DNA from: Leptodontidium sp. MPI-SDFR-AT-0119
Taxonomy: Eukaryota; Ascomycota; Leotiomycetes; Helotiales; Leptodontidiaceae
Direction: 5' to 3'
Assembly: GCA_020726505.1 (NCBI GenBank)
Contig: JAHLEZ010000007.1
Span: forward strand, 1,612,001 to 1,676,000
Length of the DNA: 64,000 bases
Below are positions 33,498 through 43,704 of this stretch, piece by piece. The notes under the pieces were generated by a model, which had not been told where the DNA came from, did not search any database, and was given only the letters and a program-made list of their open reading frames with translations. The translations under genes were made by a program, and so were the position numbers. Numbering within the stretch: the stretch's first letter is position 1; the number at the start of each line of letters is the position of its first letter.

Positions 33498-35973
33498 TCA
33501 GAAATAAAAGGTGTCATTCTGATCTGGCCCCGGAAATCTCTCTGAGTTCCATGGCCCATTTTCAACGCCGTTGTGCATACGCAAAAATGGATCCATAAGC
33601 ATATCGTACTCAGCATTGCCCATAGCAAAGTCAGGCCCTAACATCCCTAGAATAGGGGAAGTCAATAATTGTGGGATCAAGGGTGTTACAGGTACAGACA
33701 ATTTGGCATATATCCAAAGAATCTTGAGATGTCCAAAAGAAGAGAATGGGTTACTCAAACACTTACAGGTCATATCGTAATCTGCAGAATCTCCCGAGAA
33801 CTCTTGTCTATCATCCAGTCCAGATGAAACATTTGCAACGGAGTCTGTACTTTCAGGCTGTAAGATTGGTTGTGGTTGTGGTCTCGCTGGTTCAGCCGAC
33901 TCCGCGAGAACTGAGGATCCTCGGTCTGCATCCTCAGATGAAATGAGTTCATCAGCATCATGACTATCCGCCATTTGGCGTATCTCGGACAGAAAGCTAT
34001 GCTTTGTGTAGACCTGTCGTGGTGGCAACTGGAGGTTGACATCTATCGCCGAGCCAGGCGATGGCTGTACCTCTGCCGCACCAGTTCTGTGACTGTTAGC
34101 TTGACATCAAGAGAGACCGAAGCGAACGTACATAAGCTCATCAGACTCTCTTCGAACATCTCGCTCCGCAGATCGTACAATCTCCTGGATTTTACTCCTC
34201 TGCTCTATCGTTAGACGAGAAATTATCAGGCTCCGAAGACTTACCAGTAACCTCGATGTCGGGTACAGCTCAGAATGTTTCTGCAAAATCTCGGAGCATG
34301 CTGTGCATTTCTTGACGATATCTCCCCTTTGCAAAGGCTCATCGACTAGAGGACCCAGCGATGTAATGATTCTAGCACATTGAAGTGAACATATCGCAAG
34401 CGCCGTATCAGTAATGAAAATGTCTCCTCCCAACTTCAGGATGCTCTCGAAAATATTTGAGACATCCACTGCATGCTTCAGACAACGCTCCCGACAATGT
34501 TTCAAAAACTCGGATGGAAGATCTGATAAGATCTCATCCGGCAATGCCTCGTGGAACCCGGGAATTGTGAATCTGTAGAGATCACAGTAGCACAAATTCC
34601 ACCATACATGTAGCATGATGTAGGTTGTTCGCTCTGGAGTGTAGGCTCGCAAGAAGAAATTGCGTTCATTCAGAACATACGTCGGAGGGAGTGTTGCCGA
34701 GAACTGCCGAACCTCGCTTGCAAGGGATTCAAGTTCTATACGAGCTTGTGGGGTGATGTTTCTTCGATCCACCATCTCATGAGTAAATCTACAAAGTCAG
34801 CTTCGTACCACAGGACTTTGGTAGACCTACTTCTGTATGCGAACGCGTATTTCTAATATGCGGATCAAAAATCCCATCATTCCAATATTTGACTGGTTGT
34901 CCAAACCTGGCGTAGGCTTCAGTAACTCTGTCTCCACCGAGATGTCAAACGAGAAATCTCGCTCATGACATGGTAACTGCAAATGAATCCTCTCTGCAGA
35001 AACCAGAGTAAAATCTGCCCTGCCATTTGCAAGTAAAGTATCACTCATGAATATCGACCACATGAGTCGGCGTCGACGTTCTTGCCCCACAAAAGTAAGT
35101 TTCTTGTCGGTGTAGTTCAACCTCATGGCGAAAGCGAACCGAACAACAAGAGCAGACAGAGCCATAACTTTCCCGAATTTTCGGGAGGTCAAGCGATCGA
35201 AAATGATGATTAACAAAGTCTCAATGTTTGATAGAGAAGGCTCCGTAATCATTCTCAAGACCTGATCTTCTGCTTCGTTTATCCAGCTTGCTGCTTTTTG
35301 ACGTTGGGCATCATTTGTTGCTAGAAACCTTGCCGTGGCACCGCAGAGAGCCTGCAGGAGATGAGGATTGTGTGCACCTTTGGACCAATTCTGTAGGAAT
35401 ATCGCACGATGGAGGAAACTCTGACCAGGGATCGGATATATGTATTCAAAGAAGGCGTCAATATGTTGCCTGACAATTCCTTTATCTGGACCAATTTCGC
35501 TACGAACTTAGCTCAACGAAAGCAATCGCGGATGAATAGACTCACGTGGGTACAGATGGAGAATTTGATGAATATTGACAATCAATTCCCCTCTGTAAAC
35601 ACCTCTCGCATCGAGGAATATCACCAGAACATTTTGCTTTCTGGCTATGGCAAGTCAAACATGCTTTTCTTCCTCGTCGACGTTCAAGAGTCATTGCGGA
35701 ATTTGGCGAACGGCCTTGGGATTGTGGTGAGGATGTACTTCGGGCCTCTGCATCTTGGGCACTGAAAGAGCAAGTGAAGCCTAACCTCAGACAGTTTTCA
35801 CAACCTTCAACAGTCCCATCACAGCGAACCTGCTCGAGTTAGACATCAAAATTTGGCCTGGAAATTCTCTTAGACTGTACCTTGCGATTTCGGCATTGAA
35901 AGCAAATCCTTGTGGGTCTCTTCCCCGGCTTTGATGCCCTCGATGACCTGCGAGTTGCACCTGCTTCCCTCAT
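33498..35973 (-). CDS. Fungal regulator with two Zn2Cys6 clusters
   Basis: A nuclear transcription factor. The ATG at 35973 starts MREAGATRRSSRASKPGKRP. A first cluster, ICFQCRNRKVRCDG plus CENCLRLGFTC, is split by an intron. A second complete cluster, CLTCHSQKAKCSG plus CERCLQRGIDC, follows about 35 residues later. Most family members have one. A fungal_trans-type middle region follows (IVRQHIDAFFEYIYPIPGQS, GQERRRRLMWSIFMSDTLLA), then helical segments and an acidic Ser/Gln/Pro-rich tail. The last exon begins MLGPDFAMGNAEYD and ends at 33498. Introns carry GTACGT or GTAAGT donors and CTAAC or TTGAC branches. About 700 residues, intact. It lies between, and probably controls, the GH3 gene and the divergent sugar transporter. 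Confidence 0.82.
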
Positions 35974-36698
35974 CTTGGATTCAGGGGCAATGCAATAGCC
36001 AAGCCACGTGATTTTGATCAGCACGTGGAGTTGAGATTTTGAAATCTGGGGTTCTCACGCTCCCCTGTCGCGCTGTCACAATCCTGGGCCGGAATGGAGA
36101 TGCTGATGCATCGGGGACAGTTTGTGATGATGGGAGAGGAAAGGTGGTTGGTGTCGCCGACATAAACTCAGATCTCCCCCCGATAACCGTTAGCTCCGGA
36201 ATTGCCTCAATTTCTCCGGCCCACAACGCCATAGAAAACACCACGAGACTTGTCTCCAAAGCCGTGCACTCATCGATTCCCTGCTGTTGTCTGTTCCTCT
36301 TCCCATTCATGCTGGCATTCCCTGCACTCCACCCTGTGGCGTCCAATGGAACGAAGCTCCAGACCCCAAAATCTTCCCCCCATCCCTCCACACCCTAGCT
36401 CTGTTGATTTGTCGGGAGACCCTTTGGCGGTGTTTGGCCTCGTCTAGGTTGCCAAGAAACATGGGCATGGCTAGGTCCTGTGATTTCCCTTCACTACTTC
36501 AGTCTTTTAGCTTCGTCGACGCCTCTTCTGTCGTCAATTCCCCATATCCCCAGGTCTTCATCCGATCCTGACTCGATTTTGGGATGGATCGAATCTCTAT
36601 AAAACCTTCCTTATCTCCCACCTGAGAATGGTCTTTCGATTTTCAGTCAGGCTTCTCTTTTCAGCAGACCAACATTGGACAGCAGATTGTCCTTCAAG
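35974..36698. promoter_or_regulatory. Divergent promoter of regulator and sugar transporter
   Basis: 725 bp between the two starts. A TATAAAA box lies at 36598-36604, about 95 bp before the transporter ATG, followed by a CT-rich leader. Confidence 0.55.
36598..36604 (+). promoter_or_regulatory. Putative TATA box
   Basis: TATAAAA about 95 bp upstream of the sugar transporter ATG, in a pyrimidine-rich fungal promoter setting. Confidence 0.45.
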
Positions 36699-38525
36699 AT
36701 GATGGCCAAAAACTCAGTGTTCCAGCACTTCAACAAGTCGTTGACTCTAGCATGCATGCTTATTGCTGTCTCGACGTTCAACTATGGCTTTGACAATGCC
36801 GGTTTCAACACAACACAGGCGATGGACGGCTTTCAACATCAATTCGGTAGATACAATCCGACAACGGGCAAATACTTCATCCCACCATCATGGCTCTCGC
36901 TATTCAACAGCTTGAATTACATTGGTTTTGGAGTGGGGGTCATGGTGGGAAGTTTGGTCAGTGGTAGATACGGAAGACGCATGTGCATGTTCTCAATGAG
37001 TTGCTACCCATTGATAACTGCGACAATTGCCATTACATCAACAACTCGCGAGCAAATCTTAGCCGCTCGAGTTCTGAATTGTACGTTGACCTCAGTCCTT
37101 CCTGAGCCACAAGCTAATATCAAACAAGATGTCTACGTTGGTATGGAGCTTGCTGTTGTTCCAGTGTTTCAATCCGAGATTGTTCCAGCTCCAGTTCGTG
37201 GGTTGGCTGTTGGTTCTTACCAATTCAGTTTGATGGTCAGTATATTCGATTCATGGGAAGAAGTGGTGTTGACTTTTGGCAGTTTGGTTCTCTTATTGTC
37301 AACTGCGTTTGCCGTGGAACAAGTACCTTGGAGGGAAATACAGCATGGAGAATCCCAATTGGACTCTTCTATGTCGTCCCAACCATCGTACTCTCTTTGG
37401 TTTGGTTCATCCCAGAGGTGGGATCCCCGTCCGACTTTCCAAGCTTGCATTTCTAACACCTTCCCTAGTCACCACGTTGGCTGTTGACAAAGGACCGAGT
37501 TGACGAGGCGAAAGCCGCATTCTACAAGTTTCGTGAAGGTTGCGTTAGTGATGAAGAAATTGCTACCGAGTTCGAAGCACTACAACTGGCACTGAGACTC
37601 GAGCCGGAACAAGGAAAATGCAGGGAACTCTTCCAGGGGGTCAACAAAAAGAGAACTGCGATTGTTGTTGCTATGAACTTCTTCCAGCAAGCCACTGGTC
37701 AGGTTAGAATTTACCCGTTCCTCTTAGAAACCGACCCCTGAGATTCTCAATGCTGTCCCGGATCTTGAGACTGTTGAAAAACTCATGCTGACATGTAACA
37801 TAGGCATTCGCCTCGACATACGGTACAATTTTCATCAAGGGCCTCGGCACGATCAATCCTTTCAACATGAGCATCGTAATGTCAGTCATCAACCTCACGT
37901 TGGTCAGTACTGGTTTGTTTCTCAACGATCGCATCGGAAGAAGGTTAGTCTATCCAGTCAACATCACCACCATAGAAATACTCAACGTTCATCTAGGCCT
38001 CTTCTCTTCATCGGTGCAAGCATTCAGATCGCTGCAGTTCTCACTATGGGTGGTCTCGGGACTGTCTCAAACCCCACCGATGGGCACAAGATCGCAATTG
38101 TGGCAATGCTTATTGTCTTTTCGGCTGGCTTCGTCTTCGCATGGGCACCTCTCACGTATGTCGTCACCACAGAAGTTTCCGCTCTTCGTCTCCGTGATGC
38201 CTCCCAGCGCACCGCCTCGATGGTCACTGTCCTCATGAACTTTGCCGTCAACTTCTCGCTCCCCTACTTGCTTTACGCTCCATACGCCGCGCTTGGGTCC
38301 AAGGTCGGGTTCATATTTGGCTCAATTGCAGTGTGTGCGGTGATTTTCACATTTTTCTGTGTTCCAGAATGTAAGGGGAGAACACTGGAACAGGTCGACA
38401 GGATGTTTATTGAGGGTGTCCCATTGAGACATTTTGGAGACTATCAAATCACAGATATCTCTGACGAGAGAACCATGGAGAAGGGAGAGTTGGGCATTGA
38501 GGTAAAGGCAGTGGAGAAAGTATAA
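36699..38525 (+). CDS. MFS sugar transporter
   Basis: Sugar_tr family (PF00083), 12 predicted spans. I use the ATG at 36699 (MMAKNSVFQHFNK). Five or so introns are inferred, each restoring family strings: RVLN to YVYVGMELAVVP, SLM to FGSLIVNCVCRGTSTL, PE to SPRWLLTKDR, ATGQ to AFASTYGTIF, and NDRIGRR to RPLLFIG. Diagnostic motifs are GRYGRR, PESPRWL, NDRIGRR and PECKGRTLEQVD. About 520 residues. The set is close to alpha-glucoside or general hexose permeases, but substrate cannot be read from sequence. It is divergent from the Zn2Cys6 regulator and near the GH3 enzyme: import followed by intracellular hydrolysis is a natural reading. Confidence 0.85.
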
Positions 38526-38742
38526 GTCTTGGGAGAGTGCTAGAAGAACAGTGGATGTCTGCTTAGAAGATTAAAATTTCGACAAGAGCTCGCTAACGAT
38601 ACAAACGTTAAAAGTATATTAGGCGACGCCAAAAATGACCTCCTGGTACGACTATCAATCCGACTGACAGGTGCATTGCATACAGCAATTCTAAGGGAGC
38701 AGGTCCGTTCGAGATTGAACTAAGATATCTGAGATGAAGCAT

Positions 38743-39423
38743 CTACGATTCGCGCCCAGGATGGTGGTCCCGGCATGGGGACAATCCTGCATCAGCATGT
38801 TCACGTAGCAATTGTACTATGGCAAACATATTCTGCTGATTCCCGGAGACTTCTTCCTTCAAAACTAGTAGTCCGTCATTATTACGTATCAGAGCCGAAA
38901 GCGGATTCATTCTGCCAGTGCAGATCAGAAGGCGGCACATGTCTAAATCGCCGAGCCGCACGGCTACCCGCAAAATGTCTTGCTGCTCGTCTCCAAAACT
39001 GTTGTCCCAAGTGGCACCGCCTTCCACTAGCAGTATCTGTGACGATTCATACCGGTCCGGCGAGACTGAAGAATGCTGGATAATTCGTACCAAGGCTGTT
39101 TCTTCCTGATCGTCGGTCTGCTGCAGACCTTCCTTGAAGCGGGGAGCCAAAAGTCAAAACATAGCAGGGTTGCAAAGTCTGGCTGCCAGGTGCAGAACAT
39201 TCTCACCGCGAAAGTTGCGGTGTTGAAGGTGTGCTTCAATTCCCTGTTGCCTCAACAAATATTCCACAACATCAACGTGGTTCCCCAAGACAGCCTCTCC
39301 TATTGATTGGTGCACTTGCTTGTCAAAGGACCTATCTTGTGTTTCGCGTTGGGTCCCCCTTAGCAATTCGGTCTTGAGCTCTGCCTTATGCTCAGCACTG
39401 TCCATCAACCGCCGAATTATAGG
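38743..39423 (-). pseudogene. Ankyrin-repeat gene relic
   Basis: The minus strand reads as part of an ankyrin-repeat protein: EAVLGNHVDVVEYLLRQQGI, NVLHLAARLCNPAMF, then a TGA at 39154-39156, and in the same frame LLAPRFKEGLQQTDDQEETA and LRVAVRLGDLDMCRLLICTG to a stop near 38743. A CGA (Arg) codon in place of TGA would restore the repeat. Upstream of 39423 no further repeats were found, so the N terminus is missing. A decayed, truncated copy is the simplest reading. Confidence 0.6.
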
Positions 39424-40150
39424 TCTTGTCTATTCCCGAGAACGTCATCGATATTAATTTCTTGGGGCGGCTCAGGTCGTCGATATTAGTGGTAAGTTCT
39501 CTTCTTCACCTCCTACCCGACAACTGCTATTCCAGTGACGGCTAGCTACACTGTTTTGCAAGATCTTGAGACCTGTAAATAAGTCGTCAATGGCAGCTTT
39601 ACTAGTTTATGGCCGCATTTGCAATTCCGATACTCGAAGAGTTAGGATCCTGTCGTGTTGAATTAGGATGAAGGAGGACGAGGATAGTGTGAAGTCAATT
39701 AGAAGATTTTCGAATGTCTGACTATACTCTTGATGCTTGCTTCTGTGAATAAGAAATAAGAACTGATATGAGGTCTGTGGGCTAAGGCGAGACCTACCAG
39801 GATATGTATTTGTTTTCGACCAAGGTAGCGACTTTTAAATCTAACCTCAACGATTACGTGGGGATACTTCTAGTTCAACTCTTCCTCTCGGGATGTAATA
39901 ACTCTGGGGTATTGGCAAAAGTTTCTTAAAGGTTAGCTCAGGTGTAAGACTTTATAGCCGTCAGCTATTGCTTCCAGTTCGTGATGCACATCGCATTTGT
40001 TTGAAATGGAGGGGCGTGCACGGTCTCTTCTGGGCGCCTCAACCCCCTTGGCCTTCGGCTCAACGCCCTCTGGGCACCTTGGGTACTGGGCGTCTACGAC
40101 ATAAGTATCTTCAATCCGCCGGCATAGAAGTTATCCCCATTGCCGACAAA
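39424..40150. other. Intergenic, no gene seen
   Basis: AT-rich 0.7 kb between the ankyrin relic and the APH-like gene. The following frame is open from 39968 but its first 60 codons look non-coding. Confidence 0.35.
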
Positions 40151-41062
40151 ATGCAGAGGTTGACTCTTGAAGCAATTCGAAACTTCAACCTAGGCAGCTC
40201 CGATATCATCGAATGCTGTATCCATCCAAACCGTCAGATTATCGGTGGACAGCCTCAAGGGAGTCTTGTGATCAAACTATCAGACGAGATAGTTGTCAAG
40301 TTTGGCGCAGGCGTTTCAGTTGAAGAGGCAGATAACCAAAGAAAGGCATACGAGCTATTGGATGGCGGAGTCGTTCGCGTTCCCCGCGTTGTTCGCTACT
40401 TTACCCGGACTTTCGACCATACGTCTCTTCCAATAGAATATTTGGTTATGGAATATATCTATGGAGACATCTTGGAGTTATTAGGAAGTCACCTGGTCGA
40501 CCAGATTGTGAAGATTCTGTCACACTTCTCAACTATTCGAAGTCTACGTCCTGGTCTACTGCAAACCGGCGTTTCGCGTGGCTTACTTTGGGATAGTAAT
40601 GGGAAGCCAACCTTTAAGATTATCAAGGAAATGGAGCATTGGTTAAACTTTAGGCTACCAGATGTTAAGGCTAAACTCGCAGTCGAAAAGTATCCTTTAG
40701 TCTTATGCCACTTGGATCTTGCTTTACGAAATATCATTTGGTTGGAGGATGGCTCTATATGTCTTTTGGATTGGTCTTCAGCTGGGTTTTATCCGAGATT
40801 CTTCGAAATATGCCTTCTAAAGGTTATGACGGGCAGTTATAATGACTACGAGACGACTTTGAGGGGTCGATTGGACCAGTTAACGGATGACGAGGAGGAT
40901 CAGGTGTCGCTTTTGGAGCGGTCATTTTATAACGGGATCAGATACCACTTTGTAAGTTTTGTTCATTTTGCAATCTTGGCTTTTGCTAATTATGGTACAA
41001 GCCTAAGTGTCGTGATGCCACTTTCTCAGGAAGCAGTTAACTTTTTCAGAAAGTGTTGGTAG
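40151..41062 (+). CDS. APH-fold phosphotransferase-like protein
   Basis: A second kinase-fold protein of the fungal APH family (PF01636), not closely similar to the one at 0.7-2.2 kb. The ATG at 40151 begins MQRLTLEAIRNFNLG; I chose it over upstream codons because family likeness starts here. The nucleotide-binding strand VVKFGAGVSVEEADNQRKAY is followed by MEYIYGDILE, the catalytic loop LCHLDLALRNIIW (Asp and Asn present) and the metal site CLLDWSSAGFYP. Intronless, 303 residues, in the size range of the family. It is an intact gene in the middle of a stretch of broken ones. Substrate unknown. Confidence 0.78.
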   Translation: MQRLTLEAIRNFNLGSSDIIECCIHPNRQIIGGQPQGSLVIKLSDEIVVKFGAGVSVEEADNQRKAYELLDGGVVRVPRVVRYFTRTFDHTSLPIEYLVMEYIYGDILELLGSHLVDQIVKILSHFSTIRSLRPGLLQTGVSRGLLWDSNGKPTFKIIKEMEHWLNFRLPDVKAKLAVEKYPLVLCHLDLALRNIIWLEDGSICLLDWSSAGFYPRFFEICLLKVMTGSYNDYETTLRGRLDQLTDDEEDQVSLLERSFYNGIRYHFVSFVHFAILAFANYGTSLSVVMPLSQEAVNFFRKCW

Positions 41063-41208
41063 GAGGATGGTTGAGCAAGTGGAGATTTCAAGAAGTAGAC
41101 GGGTGTAATACAGGACAGGAATGAAAGGACAACTGGTCTCTCATATTTCAGATTTGATAGGTGTCCTTACGCGTATACGTAAGTATCAAAAGAGGGACAT
41201 GGAATACA

Positions 41209-41990
41209 CTATTCTGCGTTTGAAGAGCTGGCCTTGTAAGAACCGTCATCTATCATGGCCTTCTTCGCTTGCCTCCGCTCCTGCTCCGCCGGTTCGCTCT
41301 CCCGGTCCGAATTAAGCTGCTCTATTGGAGTACTATTTCTTCTCACCCAAGGTTTAGTGTTCCTCACCAGGCCTTCGCCCTGCTTTACCCTCCTCGCTTT
41401 GTCTTCAGCATGCTACAGAAACGTAAATAGGTTTTCTGCAGGAATGTGTATATCTTCAGTAAGTCCTGGGAATTTCGCAGCAAACGCTTCAGTGCTGAAG
41501 TCCTTCACTCGCAGCTGCAAGCTCGCTTGAGAATCAAGAACAGGGTTGCCCACGTCGTCGCGGAAGAGCTACATATATTAGATAGGCCATTTGTCTACGG
41601 CGATCATACCTGATCCGACACTGTTTGCACCACGCATAATTCCCCGTTTCCAGTACCATTGGCTTGGATTTGTGGACGCTAGATTGAGACTAATGCTTTT
41701 TGCTTCCTTTGTACTCCACGTCGATGCCGATTACGACACGAATATCGGCATTTGACCCCAGAATGTAGTCGTATGCTAAATGGGAAAGGTTATTCTTCTT
41801 TTGAGAATAGGACAGTTCAAGGATGACGCCAGGATATTGTGCCTCAAAATGTTGGTATGCGGCAAACTCAGTGGCAAGGTACTCTGACAGTCAACCCAGC
41901 CCTTGCTATTTTCAAATAAGAACATGGAGAGGATACTCATCTCTGCCTTGCAAGGGTAAATTTCAAATGTTGAGCTCTGCGATGTACAGA
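41209..41990 (-). pseudogene. Relic of an uncharacterised fungal family, possibly PD-(D/E)XK nuclease-like
   Basis: The minus strand carries a decayed protein gene. It reads EFAAYQHFEAQYPGVILELS with SYSQKKNNLSHLAYDYILGS and IRVVIGIDVEYKGSKK, a pattern I associate with a fungal family of possible PD-(D/E)XK fold (PGVILE... strand, SYSQK). A frameshift in a five-base A-run (41697-41701) follows, then LVSI*RPQIQ with TAG at 41679-41681 where Trp is expected. Next come LFRDDVGNPVLDSQ, LRVKDFSTEAFAAKFPGL and TFL*HAEDKARRVKQ with TAG at 41413-41415 where Gln is expected. The end is at 41209. The 5' end shares a repeat with 59.5 kb. Family assignment is tentative; decay is clear. Confidence 0.5.
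41868..41975. repeat. Diverged repeat, copy A
   Basis: About 106 bp starting GTGGCAAGGTACTCTG aligns by eye without gaps with 59490-59597, about 19 mismatches, two thirds of them transitions. Same orientation in both places. Confidence 0.7.
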
Positions 41991-41999
41991 CTTTTTCTT

Positions 42000-42715
42000 T
42001 GCTTTCTTGGAAATGTTTATATTCGGGAAGGCGAAGAGGAGGAGTCGCGGAAGGAGGAGGAATTGTGGGCGTCGTTGCAAGGGAAGCTCCGTATTCCGAC
42101 TTATTTGGACTATTTATCAGCTACTATTTACAAGAATTCAACCTCATGTGACACATACCTGCTCATTGATATTGTGTTGCCATCTACATACACTTAGAAG
42201 TTACTGGCAATCTGTCTAAGGGCAGTGAATAAGGAGTCGTGATGCGACAGTATATGATGCGAAATATGAAGTCTCGGATGATGTGGTGAGAATTGCGGTA
42301 CAGGAAACATGTAATGGCAAATGGGCTTTCTCGTCTCCGTATTCATTCTTCTGTGTGAGATACTGTATCTGAGTCTGCCACTTTCGTTGAGGTTGTGGAG
42401 GTGGTCGAGGACGTGTGGTATTTTCGTGGTCTGGCCCGTGTACGCTGCTTCAAGAGCCGCATAACAACTCCCCTCAAGCAACAGCGCGGTACGACACCCA
42501 GAGCATATCACCATCATATGTCGTCAGTGCCCACCAAATTCAAAATTGGGTCCTTCATCCGTTTGCCTTTTAGCTTCTGCTAAAATATCCCAATTCCCCT
42601 TTGTTACATCTGCTTCTTGAGGTCCAAGACGGTGGGATCTTTCCTCAACTGAGGGCAACATTTCGAGGCAACCTATAACTATGCTAGCAGTCTTTCCTAG
42701 CTAACCACACTTTAG
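42000..42715. other. Spacer without recognisable gene
   Basis: AT-rich 0.7 kb between the relics. Short frames only, none convincing. Confidence 0.35.
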
Positions 42716-43006
42716 ATGCTGAGTGGGGATGGTGCGCGGAGCGAAGGATCTGTTACTCTAACTCGTAAAGAATATCTGAGACCTAGAGAATACAATCCTT
42801 GTTTGGACACCATTCTTGGTCATGGCTTGACATCAGTAATCGGACGTCTCAGACCTCACGTCATCCTGGAGTATCCTCAATTTCCATGGTGGAATCAGCA
42901 AGACGGTAAAGATAAGTTTGTTGATGGTATAAGGCATAGCTTTAAGGTCGAAGAAGAAATACTTGGGATTCTTGGGAGTCACCCTCGAATAATAAGGTTC
43001 GAATAA
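42716..43006 (+). pseudogene. Protein-kinase N-lobe fragment
   Basis: A 96-codon frame ends with HSFKVEEEILGILGSHPRII followed by RFE and a stop. This is the alpha-C helix and beta-4 region of a fungal Ser/Thr kinase-like protein (pattern F..E..IL..LG.HPRI). Everything after the N-lobe is missing and the glycine loop is weak, so I regard it as a fragment. Family assignment is tentative. Confidence 0.4.
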
Positions 43007-43079
43007 ACAGACAACATTCTTAGCTACCATGAAAGTCTGACTCTAATCTCACTTTCGCTAGTTCCGTTTTAGTCTCTGG

Positions 43080-43196
43080 ACCTGAGCTGCTGCTGCTTTA
43101 ACCAGAGCTAAGGGTGAGCAACCTGAGCCGGGGGTGAGCATACCTGAGCAGAGCCTGAGCACAGCATGAGAATCCTGAGACGACCTGAGTCAGCCT
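43080..43196. repeat. CCTGAG-rich degenerate array
   Basis: Six CCTGAG words in about 115 bp with spacers of irregular length, including GAGCAACCTGAGCC. A related array in the opposite sense lies at 50810-50892. Confidence 0.5.
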
Positions 43197-43261
43197 GCGC
43201 ACAATAATATGGAACCCATTTTGGCCTCCTATACCCCCGGCTACAGTTTCCTTACCAAACT

Positions 43262-43552
43262 TTGCCCGGAGGAAGTAAAGAGTTGGGAACGAAAATTGCG
43301 AAAGAGATTGGTGCGGTGGGGTACTTTGAGTGCGGTTTGAATACACAGAAAGGGCTGGACGATGTCTTGAACGAGGTGAGCCACAGTCTCTACTTAAGGG
43401 GTGTCCTGGCTAATGATAGGCCGTGGTTGTGCACTAGAACCGCCGCCACCGAAGAAAAGGGAGTGGAGGAAGCTGAGTCCTTGATCCAGAAGGGCGGAGA
43501 AAAATTTGATGTTGATCGTGGAGGAATAACAGATATTAGTATAAAAAGTTAA
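43262..43552 (+). pseudogene. Small GTPase (Rho/Ras-like) C-terminal fragment
   Basis: The frame reads GTKIAKEIGAVGYFECGLNT followed by QKGLDDVLNEV. This is the G5 region of Rho-type GTPases (AKEIGA..Y.ECSA.TQKGL), with the usual Ser-Ala replaced by Gly-Leu. G1 to G4 are absent upstream and no CAAX box ends the frame, so this is a relic rather than a working GTPase. Confidence 0.45.
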
Positions 43553-43704
43553 AAAGAATAGTATTTTTCGGCAAACTAAGAACGAAAACCAAGATTTTGA
43601 ATCAAATTCCCCATCAATGAAGCTACCAATCCTCCTTTTCCGTCGTCATTCATCTGTCTCGCGCACCAAAATACCCTGTAGAAATTGGCACGGTGTCCTC
43701 GGCT

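Noticed and set aside
35999..36398. Overlapping frames in the divergent promoter at 36 kb
   Set aside because: Both strands open by composition only; they lie between two well-supported starts and show no family likeness.
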